The notes under the pieces were generated by a model. That model was not told the origin of the DNA and ran no database searches. It was given only the letters and a program-made list of their open reading frames with translations. Both the position numbers and the translations under genes were made by a program. Source: Stagonosporopsis chrysanthemi (Eukaryota > Ascomycota > Dothideomycetes > Pleosporales > Didymellaceae). Taken from it: a DNA stretch of 64,000 nucleotides. The stretch is from the NCBI GenBank assembly GCA_022560025.1, contig JAFISE010000039.1, positions 62,001 to 126,000 on the forward strand. Reading direction: 5' to 3'. Positions 41,377 through 51,601 of this stretch are shown in pieces (the first letter of the stretch is position 1; each line of letters opens with the position of its first letter).

Positions 41377-41838
41377 TCACCTCTCCTCGGTGCCCCCACC
41401 AACCGGCTCCGGCCTTCCCGAAAACACAATCTTATATTTCACAACCTCCACAATCTGCAACTCTTCCTCCCCAGCCTGCCCTCCTCCTTCCATATCCACA
41501 TCACCATCCCCCTCTTCTTCTTCCTTCTTCCTCACCACGGCAAAAGGTCTCCCCAGCTTTTTCGCCTCCCCCAACATCCTCTGGTTCTCCCCCACGTACA
41601 AATACACCCTCTTCATCCACTTTGTGTCCTCCTCGCCGTTGAGCGAGGGGTTGTACATGGGGAACACTAGCTTGCCTACGCGTGTGGATGTTGCTGAGGA
41701 GGCGGGCGGCGGGAAGTGGATTGTGCCCTGGATTTCGAGGAGCGCAAGGCCGGATGGCGTGTGCAGGAGGCGTGGGAGGGGGTTTTCGGTCGTGGGAGGG
41801 GAGAGGACGGAGGGTGGGTGGAGGGTGACTGTTGGCAT
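41377..41838 (-). CDS. ctf8: Chromosome transmission fidelity protein 8 (Ctf18-RFC subunit)
   Basis: A single exon of 153 aa. The family core is clear: LLEIQGTIHFP, VGKLVFPMYNPSLNG, WMKRVYLYVGENQRMLGEAKKLGRPFAVV and IVEVVKYKIVFSGRPEP. Ctf8 with Dcc1 forms the accessory module of the Ctf18-RFC clamp loader, which loads PCNA during replication and supports sister chromatid cohesion. A Glu-rich insert (EEEEGDGDVDMEGGG) separates the core from the last strand, which is the part contacting Ctf18 in relatives. It converges with the dioxygenase gene, 145 bp apart. The 3' half is G-rich on its own coding strand. Confidence 0.9.
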   Translation of the reverse strand: MPTVTLHPPSVLSPPTTENPLPRLLHTPSGLALLEIQGTIHFPPPASSATSTRVGKLVFPMYNPSLNGEEDTKWMKRVYLYVGENQRMLGEAKKLGRPFAVVRKKEEEEGDGDVDMEGGGQAGEEELQIVEVVKYKIVFSGRPEPVGGGTEER

Positions 41839-42144
41839 TGTGGTATTGAGTGGACGTGAAAGCAGTTTCTTATTTAGAGGTAAAGACCATGAGATTGCCA
41901 GACGCCGAGTCTTTGGTGCAGTGCGTCGTTGTCAGCGCTTTAAAGTTGCAGGTCAAAGACACAGCAGACGCGATGGTTTGGTGGGGCGCGACGCGTTCAA
42001 GGGTGGCCAAAGCGTTGCGGGGCAGTAGTGGCATTAACAGTCTCACTCTGGGCAAATACAATGGTGTGTTCGTGTTCTCATTACTTTGGTATCTATTTAC
42101 TTTTGATCCTCCAGAACGATATCATTATTCATCACAGCTACACT

Positions 42145-43286
42145 TTAAGCGCGCGTGCCGAAAACCTTGTCGAAGTTGGTGAGTGTGAACCTGTAGCGAA
42201 CGTTGTCGTTCTTGTAAACACGCTCGACAGCCTCCTTGCAGCCCGCCTCGCTGAGGTCAATTGTCTCGATCCAGCTCTTGATGTTCTGCTTCGACGCAAG
42301 CTGAAGCATCTCCTCCATTTCGGGCCTGTTGCCAATGTGCGACGCTCCCATGTAGCAGCCGTTGGGGGCAAAGGTCTGCGCAGGGAAAGCGGGAAGTGGG
42401 TTGTCAGGGAAGCCGACCATATGGAAGGTGCCGTTGACCTTGAGAATGGAGAAGTATTCAGACAGGTCGAACTTGTCAGTGGCATCGGCGGTGTTGATGA
42501 CGAAGTCGAACTTGAACTTGTAGTTGTCTGCCCAGCCCTTCTCCTTGGTGACGATGAAGTCCTTCGCACCCATCTTAAGCGCATCCTCCTTCTTGCCAGG
42601 AGAGTGGGAGATGACTGTGACCTCAGCGCCCATGGCTACAGCCCAAAGGACACCGAAGTGGCCGAGGCCACCAAGACCGATAATGCCGACCTTCTTGCCA
42701 GGGCCAGCTCCTAACCTCTTAAGAGGGGAATATGTGGTGATACCGGCACACAGCATGGGTGCAGCCAAGGTTGTCTCAATGTTGTCTGGAATCTGGAAAA
42801 CGAAGTACTCGTGGACACGAACGTGCGAGGAATAACCACCCTGGGCAACCGTGCCGTCGGGGTGCTTAGCACCGTAGGCATCGACCTGATTGGGGCAGTA
42901 GTTCTCCTGATCGGCCTTGCAGTTGTCGCAAGTCAGATCGGCGCCGACCTGGGCACCAGACCCAACACGGTCGCCAACCTTGTGCTTGGTGACCTTAGAT
43001 CCGACCTTGACGACGCGGCCAATAACCTCGTGTCCTACGCAAAGGGGGAGGGGAATCTCCTCGCCCCATCCACCGGTGATGGTGTGGACATCTGAAGCGC
43101 AGACACCGCAGGCGTCGACAGCGATATCAACATCGTAGTCCTCAAACTTCTTCAGGGGAAGCTGACCGTTCTGTCAGTAGGTGCGGCGGTCATATTGATC
43201 GTACGACGTACCTCCTGGCGCTTGAAGGTACTCCAGTTCTTAATGTCGTTGACGGCAAAAGCGTCGGTGGTCTCTGGGTAAGGCAT
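42145..43286 (-). CDS. NADP-dependent alcohol dehydrogenase, cinnamyl-alcohol/ADH6 type
   Basis: Exon 1 is 43286-43212. Exon 2 most likely starts at 43161 and ends at 42145, giving 363 aa. Zinc residues are seen in ACGVCASDVHTITGGWG and GHEVIG, and the structural zinc site in CDNCKADQENYCPNQ. The Rossmann motif is GIIGLGGLGHFG, followed by basic residues in place of the acidic residue typical of NAD enzymes, as in ADH6-type NADP enzymes. It reduces or oxidises a broad range of alcohols and aldehydes. The intron acceptor is ambiguous: the first AG gives a 41-nt intron and three more residues, but its branch site CTGAC would then be too close, so I prefer the next AG (50 nt). Confidence 0.92.
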
Positions 43287-45728
43287 GTTGGTGAAAGTGA
43301 CGAGATGCAAATGTTGTTAACTGAGGGAGGGGCAGTTTCAGAGCGGCACCTGGGCCTATTTGAAGCGCTGCTTCCTTACACTCCACAATATCGGCCCAGT
43401 GTTCTCCGCCAGTGATGTCAGGCCGGAAAGCGACATTACACGGTCTTAGCCGTCATAGTTTCCCATATATTTTACCTGATTGGGCGGGCCTGCAAGCGGC
43501 GAGACCTTCTGTAAGCCCGTTGCTGTCGGGTACCTTTTTTAAGTCGTCACCCGCGCGTCAACGACAAGCCTGCAACTGCCTAGCATGTAACATCGGCGTA
43601 CTGGTTGCAAATACTCGTGTCCAGGCTCTAACGTCACCGCACTGGTGGTCTATTATGAAGGCGAGTACGTTGTCCTAGACTTCCTTCTCAAAATCGAAAC
43701 TGCGATGCCGTCATCGTTCATGTTCAAACATTGCCCCACGTACAGCTTCAGCCTCCCCCACGGGTGGAGGGGCAGCTTAGTCAACATTGATCCACGAATG
43801 AGGAGCGCGCTTTGCAGATGGGTCTCGTCCCGATCGGCTTTCTCGCCGACGGAGCGTACGGGGTCGCTTGAACCAGGCTTCTTAGAGGATGGGGCTGCCG
43901 ACAAGCCGACGATTGTCTTTTGTTCCACGATCTTTCCAGAGCTGTGGCGGCAAATGCCATTACCGATCGTGTCGAGCGTTGAATGACAACGGCACATAGA
44001 GCCTTGGGGGGGTGCGACTCTGCGGGCCGCGGCCGAGCAATCTTGGATTCCACGCCTGACACGCGCAACGCTGCTGGTAGAACGTGGTCTGCATCCATAC
44101 TCCAGTCTGTCTATACGCGCCAGACTATCCAGCTCTTGCTTCATTGTAGCTACCTCATCAGGTCGAGAGCCAACGATGGCCGAGGATGCGACTGTAGTAT
44201 AACGGTTTACAACTTATTAGAATACGACAGCAAACTAGACATAGAAGAGGTCCAGGTATTAGAATGATAAGAACAGCTTATACTTGCTAGTAGGGCCCTA
44301 CCGGAACGATGTACGGCGAACTTATATTGCGACATGACATCCCCACAAGGCGTGCATTGATCGTCCATGTCAAGAGCACAGCCAAAAAGAGCATAACGGG
44401 CCAGAGGAAAAACTTCAATTTGATTTAACATGTAGCTGCTTTGACTTTGATGTATTTTTCCCCAGGCTTAGCTAGGTACTCTCGCACTAGCGCTTTCTGC
44501 GGGGCAGGATTGTTCTTTCCATCAACCACATCATTGTATTCATCCGCAAGGCGTTCCTGCGTCATCGATCAGGCCATTATGATTGCAGCCTTTGTATCCG
44601 GGTTCGTCGTTCCAAGGCAGTGCTATTGTATCGCCTGTCATCGACACACAAAACTAGCACACGGCCGTTTCACTTCGGTCGGTGCACGTTCGGCACAGGC
44701 TCCTCACCGTTCGCTTGTTGTCCATTTCCAGCGTCCTGCGTGCGTCATGGACCTGCATCTAAGGCATTGAGGAAATCGGGCTTGGTACGGACAGCGGTCG
44801 TACTACATTTTGAAACCAAACAAGTGGATATCCCGTAATGAACCCGCTGCTATCTTCAACCATCTAACGCCGGCACTGCCGAAACATGATGTGTGGACAC
44901 AGCATTTGTTGGGCAAGTCTGGGATCCTAGAATCTCCACACAAGGCCAGAGTATGACCGTTGCGACCTGCACCATGCTCTCGCGAGAGACAACACAGCAG
45001 GGCCAGCACACGTGAACGAAGTGATCGCAAGCATGCCTCGGGGCCAACCATTACTCGTTGTGCTGACCAACTACTTTGTAGTCCATCTAGGCACAGATTG
45101 AGCGGCGCCTAATCGGTCACGGCGCAGGGATCGGCTTTTCAAAAATGAACAGGATGAGCGTGATCAGGATAAATCCCGGCAAGGTCATAGCCTCCATTCA
45201 CAGTACGCGTGCATCGCAGGATTTCGGCATTTCCGCCTACACAATGGCAGTTCTGTCCAAGAAGCCGCGTCGTAGACGCCTTTAAGTCAAGTGCGACGTT
45301 GCGCAAGGGCGTCCTTCCAAACACGTCTCTGTGTACATGCAGCGGAGGCTTAGTGCTTGCTTATTGCGTGGCAAAGCCATGAGTGACTCGGAGTTAGCGA
45401 CAATATCTGGCAACTATGGCATTGGTTCAGAGTCAAGTCCCGGTTCACAAAGAACATCGCTGGAGAGTAGAGGATATTCAGAGGTTCACGTGTGTGTGAG
45501 GCCCGGGGCGATCATCCTCCGCAACGAATAGGACCCTCGTTTCACTATAATCGGTTCAGCTGCTGCAAATGAATAATTGCGGGGAGAGCCTTACCTGGAG
45601 GAACATTGCGCCACGTCCAGGGTGCTGGCCAAGGATCGGTGGCTGTCACCCTTATATCAGAGAGCTAATCCTCACGGCCACGCGGTGGGGATGGCGAGTC
45701 TGATGCTGCCCACCTCCAAATCGTCAAG
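43287..45728. other. 2.4-kb gene-poor stretch
   Basis: I see no supported gene. The first few hundred bases are the ADH promoter. A 163-aa minus-strand ORF (43653-44144) has no family resemblance and odd composition, so it is not annotated. Confidence 0.5.
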
Positions 45729-47280
45729 ATGCCCACGTATCCGCTCCAACTCACCTGCTTGGGTGTGATATACGGCACACCCGCACTGGCAGCCGTCTTC
45801 GTGGCGCTGAGGATATACACACGGCGGAAGCTGAACCTGAGATTGAGCTGGGGTATGCGCTGCACCTTCAATCGGTGCTGCAATACTGACGTTGATTGCA
45901 GATGACTGGCTCATCATCTTACCTACGGTTCTGTCAATTGCACTCATCGCGCCCTCTCACAAACGTCAGTAGTCACTCAGTCAGGTGTAGTCACACACTA
46001 AATCTTCTTAGATGTAAAGATGTGGCATATCGGCATTCACATCTGGGACGTGGACCCCAACAAGATTGAGCCGAACTATGATGAATACTATGGAGTACGT
46101 TTGCCCCCTCGATAAAAACATTTGCTGACTGTTATAGGTGGTGATGGCATTCAACCTGCTCAACATACCGATCCTGCCGCTCGTCAAAGCATCAATCATC
46201 CTGCTCCTTCTCCGTGCTGGATCCATCATTACCTGGTTGAAAAAATTACTTTACTGCATTCTGACTTTTACCATCGGGAGCTCACTGATACCATGGATCT
46301 TGTACATTTTCATCTGCCCGCCGCGGACTGGTAATACATGGGCGCCACGAACCTTTGGAGGACTCCGTTGCATGGGTCGGAATCGGATGGGCGAGATGCT
46401 GATCTGGGTCACCTGTGCCAACCTTCTCACCGACCTCCTCATTCTACCAATCCCGTTCATTATTGTCCGGAGAATGATGAGCGCGCGGCTGCGATCTCGA
46501 CTTGTTGTTCTGACCGTCTTTGCATGCAGTCTGGCAGTGACTGGCATCGGCGCTGCAAAGATTTACCTGTCCTACCGCGACCGTCTCTACGCTCTCTACA
46601 TTCCCGACTGGACCTACCCAATTGACTACTGTATCAACCATATCGAAAACAATGTCGCTATAATCGTGGCCAACATTCCGATTCTGCGCGGCCTGGTTAC
46701 TCGTTGGGTGTTCAACTTCCGCTCCGAAAAAATCGCCCTCCAGGACCGAAAAGAACGGCCAGTTGTACTGCGCAAGCGCTCCAATTTGTCAGAAAAGGCA
46801 CACCGCAAAGTTCACAGGAACGCTGTGGTGCGTAAGCTTCTTCCATGTATCGACGATTTCTCGTCTAGTCTTGCCACACCAGAGCAGTCCAGACAGCGAC
46901 CAGAGCGAGCTCTCTCCGGCACCTTCACCACACTCAGACAGTCGCACCACAAAAGCCGCAGACTCAGTACGTACTTCTCACGAAACGACCGGTACGGAAG
47001 CGCCGACTCACTTGAGAAAGCAACCGACCGTGAGACAGTCACTTCTATCGGATCCGCGCCAACACTCATAGGATCTCTAAATCGCGAGTCCGCGCAATGG
47101 GACAACGGGGTACTTCACGCTAAGAGAAGCAGTCCAACTTTGCGGCCTAGCGAACCATTCGCGACCATGGAGCCACTGAGCGAGATCCAGCCATTGGAGC
47201 ATGTGCGTATGCGCAGCGCGCTAGACGGGGGAGAATTTGATTTGGACGAAGCGATCTGGGCGCGGCATCCTGCTCGCTGA
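45729..47280 (+). CDS. Fungal rhodopsin-domain integral membrane protein (Pth11-related)
   Basis: Four exons, 45729-45852, 45902-45964, 46012-46094 and 46138-47280, encode 470 aa. Introns are 49, 47 and 43 nt, each with donor, branch and AG. The spliced product shows the family's hallmarks: RIYTRRKLNLRLSWDDWLI, then repeated hydrophobic helices, KASIILLLLR after helix 3, CANLLTDLLILPIPF and ENNVAIIVANIPILR near helix 7. About seven membrane segments are predicted. The 190-residue cytosolic tail is Ser/Arg-rich. These plasma-membrane proteins are thought to be GPCR-like surface sensors; ligand and signalling partner are unknown. The exon 1 ATG (MPTYPLQLTC) is chosen because upstream ATGs are in another frame. 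Confidence 0.85.
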
Positions 47281-49079
47281 GGGCACGGAGTTGTAGTCGT
47301 TGTCTTTCTGTTCGTTGTCTTCTGCACTCGCTCTTGATACCCCGATCCATGTTCTCCACTCTAGGTAGCGACAAAGTGTTCATTCTTATACTACTCGCAC
47401 TGCGTATCCACATACCTCAACCCAAACCCACAGCTTCGGTATTCTCCTGTGCCTCTCTGCTCCTCACTCAACCAAACGAACTTCACCCACCTCTTCACCT
47501 CTCGTCCTCTATAGTTCGTATCCTCGCTCAACAAGTAACCAAGCCAGCCCAGCCCCCCATTTCGGTACCTCAGAACCCGATTCAGGACTCTCCCGCCTAC
47601 TTTCAAGTGTAATCGGTACTCTTGCACCCTCACTAGTTGCGCATCATACTTTTTGCACGGGATCGAGGCCCGTCGTCCCGGACGGAGTGAGCAAGCACTC
47701 ACCACGGAATCTGGGGTAGACGCGCCGCGGCTCACCTGGGCGAGCGCAAGGGCCTGCCGCTTCTGGCGTGCCGTGCCGCTGTCATACTGAATTGTATGGA
47801 ATTGTACGGCGATCAGTGGCGTGCGGGCGGGGTGAGGGACTGCGCTGTGTCGGCAAAACTATGCGGCGTTCCGCTCGCCTCAGCTCGGTGCAAAGGATAC
47901 GGTTGACGCTCTCGTCGTGGTCATAGGTGTTATCGTGGGGGCTGTTTGTAAAGGGTAGTCCTTACTGAGTGAGTCTGTTGGTGGAAGGACAACGGCGGTT
48001 GGAGGATTCAAAGGGGAATGTTGGGTAAGGGCATGTCTGACCACAGACACCTGCATGTATATCTTACGATCGGCGTGGGAGTGCTAGTCCTTCAATACAA
48101 GCATGGCAGGGCTTTCCGCATGCAGCCAGAGACAGACGGTGTGGCATGGCCTTCCACAGCGAAGCTCCATGGCCACGGTGCAAGGAGGTTTGTCGCGACC
48201 ACCAACACCAACCGCACCCTCACCAACATCCACACTCGCAACGTATTCGCATCCGTGAATGCTCCGCGGCTCGATGCCGCCGCGAGCTCTCAAGCATCGC
48301 CGAGCGGCTCCATGCTTCCGCGCTCCTGCCTCACCAGCGCCGCACCACCCAGCACAGCGCAAAGCAGCATCAGTGCCCCAAACTGCAAACACTCCTCACT
48401 TTGCATTGGTGCGCGAGTGAATGAGTGAGTCCGGGTAGAAAACGGGTCAAACGACCACGTGAGGTTGCGGCATCGGAAGCATCCATGCCCGCTATTCGTA
48501 GGTACCTAGATCCCAGCGCGTATCGTATATTAGGTTCGCGGCGCGTGTGGCGTGGTAATCTATTTCGCCCCGCGGTTGATATGGATAAAGTGCATGGGAG
48601 GCACAGGCACGATCTCGACTCCGCTTGGCTGTGTGGCGGATTGCGCCAGCGAAATCCGTAGGGATGGTTTTCATGCGGAGTGGTGGTGTTTGTTGGTAGG
48701 CTTTTCAATGGGTTTCACAGGATTTTAACATGACGGGTGTGTAGAGAAGGGAATTGTAGGATTTACAGAGTTGAATTTTCTGAATACAGTATACATGAGT
48801 ACTGAAGCTGTCACGCGCCGAATCGTGCAGATTTTCTGTTGTTCTTGAGATGAACGACAGTCTCTTCGGTGAACAACATATCCATGAAAAAATTATGATT
48901 GCCGGCACCAAATAGCAAGCTTCCACTCTCATGTCAGGTGTAGACTCTAGCGGCATTGGGTTGGCGCTTAGGTCATGCATGTCGACAGGTGACAGGAGAG
49001 GGCTGATGCGAAGATCATGGGTGCAAAACGTGGTTGATCGTGCGCGGTCCGGAGAGACTGGGGTGCATGATCGTCAATG
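47281..49079. other. 1.8-kb gene-poor stretch
   Basis: There is no supported gene between the rhodopsin-domain gene and the GH45 gene, which converge here. ORFs of 60-136 codons occur on both strands but overlap and match nothing. Confidence 0.5.
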
Positions 49080-50019
49080 TCATATCGAGAGGAGCCAAAC
49101 TGCTAAGCCGGCGGCACAAGCGGCCACCCCGAGGGATCCTTGCGTCATGTGTGCAGACGAAGTCGTTGCACTCGTTACATTGCCGGACAGCTGTTCAGCA
49201 AGCGTTTTGTCGTCATTGCGAACACAGCCTGTCCTCTCTGTAATCTCGCTTGGACAGACGACTCGTTTGAAATTTGCGCTGTACAACGTCAGATACAAGG
49301 CAACGAGAGATGACTGCATGTATACCTTGGATATGAGGCATCTTGCAGCCAATCGAAACGCCACTCGCAGGCAGGTCGCAACGACTCTGGGAGATTCTGG
49401 CAGTCGTCCTTCGAGGTAACGCCTCTGGCGGCTTCACCGAAGACTGATTGAGACACACCATATTGTGTTGCGCAGCCATCGTTCGAAGTAGTATTTCCAC
49501 CGGGTATCTTGGAGGTGATCAGCAATTACGCTTGTGACAGTGAAATGGCCATACCGCTAAGCTGAACCGGTTGGCTGTGTTGACATCGAAGGCCGTGTTG
49601 GAGGCTTGCACAATCATGCTCTTTCCTCGTAGTGGTTCACTCGTGAAGTCCAGCTGATAGCATGCGCAACACCAAGCGCCTTCGATTGTGTCGCCTACTA
49701 AATCCTGGGTGAGGAAGACGCCCGCAAACCCGTAAGAGAAAGTGTCGTTGACAGCCCAAGGCTGTTGTTGAGAGCAAGCGAACGCAGTACCGCCATTGCA
49801 GCCGGTTCCGGCGTCAAGACTGATGGGCTGGTCGTCCGCTGTACATGATCCCACCGGCTCGTTGAATGGTGCTTTGCCTCTCCAACCACAGGACGGCTTG
49901 CAGCAGTCCCAAAACCGTGTCGTGAGTGCCTCGCCGCTATAGTCGAGCCTCGCACAGCTCGCTAGGACGACAAAGAGCTCCAAAACAAAGAAGACATTTC
50001 GTTGATATATATGCGTCAT
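49080..50019 (-). CDS. GH45 endoglucanase-like protein, catalytic acid replaced, probably GPI-anchored
   Basis: Exons 50019-49555, 49507-49326 and 49278-49080 (two 47-nt introns) encode 281 aa. After a short signal-anchor-like N-terminus come TTRFWDCCKPSCGW with the catalytic base (Asp38), GSCTADDQPI, AWCCACYQLDF, then FSLAIPGGNTTSNDGCATQYG, CEWRFDWLQDASYPS and VVCPSEITERTGCVRNDD, all typical of family 45. In known enzymes the block is NHFDLNIPGG, where the Asp is the proton donor; here it reads NRFSLAIPGG (Arg151, Ser153). The Tyr of TRYWD is Phe. The C-terminus is a Ser/Thr stretch ending in a hydrophobic LGVAACAAGLAVWLLSI, a GPI-anchor-type signal. So it keeps the fold but may not cleave cellulose. 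Confidence 0.85.
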
Positions 50020-51601
50020 TGCGTGATGGAAGAAGTAATTGTGAAGCAACGACCAGATGGCATGGTTTGATAGCAGGGGCAGTTGCGGGCCACAAAATCG
50101 TATAAGAGCAGTATCGAGAACGGGCTTGCTTTGTTTGGTCGTCCGTAAGCAGTGATTAACTGGTGATGCGGTCGTGGCCTAGATGGCGGGAGTGGTTTAC
50201 TCGCAGGGACAAGGTCTGCGCCTAGGCCGTTGCCACGCAAGCATCGGCTTGGGCCGTGGAGCAATGAACTACCAGTCTTGCGAATTGATACGGCTAGTGA
50301 CCTTCGAAACTGACCAAAAATGGGATACAGCCGAGTTTGCTCGGGTCAATGCGCCCCTTGCAATTTATTGTGAACGCCTTCCCCACACGCCTGCAGTACG
50401 CTGTTTCGATCCCCGCGGTCGGGCCGCGGCGTCCGCAGAGATATTACTGTTCCAAGCGGATTCCTATAGCTTCGTCATAATATCATGGCCTGATCAAGTC
50501 GCCGTCGAATTAGTGGGGTGATGTTTCGATGTTCGCTTGAGATGGTCGTGACCAAGGATGTCACAATGCCATTATCGTTGATGTTCTTGGAGTACCGAAA
50601 CGAACCTTGTCGTATCCACATCTGCATCGCACAGTCGTACATGAGTATGCAAGGGCGTAACAGCGCGCTGGATATCAACGGGCACGTGGCGTTGTGGCTG
50701 GCGGGTAACCCGCCGGCAAGGAACTGGGTCCTAATCGCATCATATTCGCTCGGTCTGAATGGCCTCAAAGTAGCCAGAGGTACATGCGGACGGTTTGTTG
50801 GGTCGCTCAAATGCGGCTTCGAAGGAGTGGTGGTGGTCGGGTCCGTCTCTAGACGCGAACGCCATGATACGCCTTTCGATATCCACAGTGGACGCAGAAA
50901 GCACCATTATCCGAAAGGGGTCGTGTGAGAGACTTGCCTGCGATTTCTCTTGGCTGTGCATACATCGAAGGAAGGCAATGCAGCGAGACCATTGGTGGGT
51001 CCACAAAGTCCGGTTGGCTGGTCCGTCAGAAAGGGCAGGCACGATGCGGATCCCCTTGGTGTATTGTAAGCCATATTTTTCGTGTCGTATGCAAAGCTCC
51101 TTTCGCGTTGACATCGTGCACTGTAGCTACGTCATGATCAATCTGCTCGGCCATCCCCGATTGGTTGCACCGCGAATACGAAGTGACGGAACGCCATTGC
51201 AACAGTGTCTCTTGTGTTGTGTTGCTAATAACAGAGTCAACAACACTGATATCCTGCATGGTGAAGGTCGGTGTAGTGCCATGTGCATACGGCGCGTGAA
51301 GGAATGATCCTCAGTCTCTGCAGGCTGCCTCTTTCGAAGTGTCAACGGGTGCCTGCTCGTTCACAGTCGATAAGAATACTTACCTGTATCATCCCGACTG
51401 TCAGAGAACGTCTGTGCTGTTGTGTGTCCATCGCCCCGGTGAGTGAATGACTGCAGTTGGAAAGGAAAGAACGGTGTCAATCAAGTCAGGCGCGTTGTTA
51501 GGCACTCGCTGTGTTCAGTCAGCTTCAGAAGGCGCGAACCCTTGTATGACTTCTTAGATTCTTTTGTATACATCTATCATGATCTTTTACACGTCTATTG
51601 A
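50020..51601. other. 1.6-kb gene-poor stretch
   Basis: Promoter side of the GH45 gene and 3' side of LYS2. I see no supported gene; several ORFs of about 100-170 codons overlap on both strands without resemblance to any family. Confidence 0.5.

Noticed and set aside
43653..44144. 163-codon minus-strand ORF
   Set aside because: No family resemblance, no splice or promoter support, and overlaps ORFs on the other strand.
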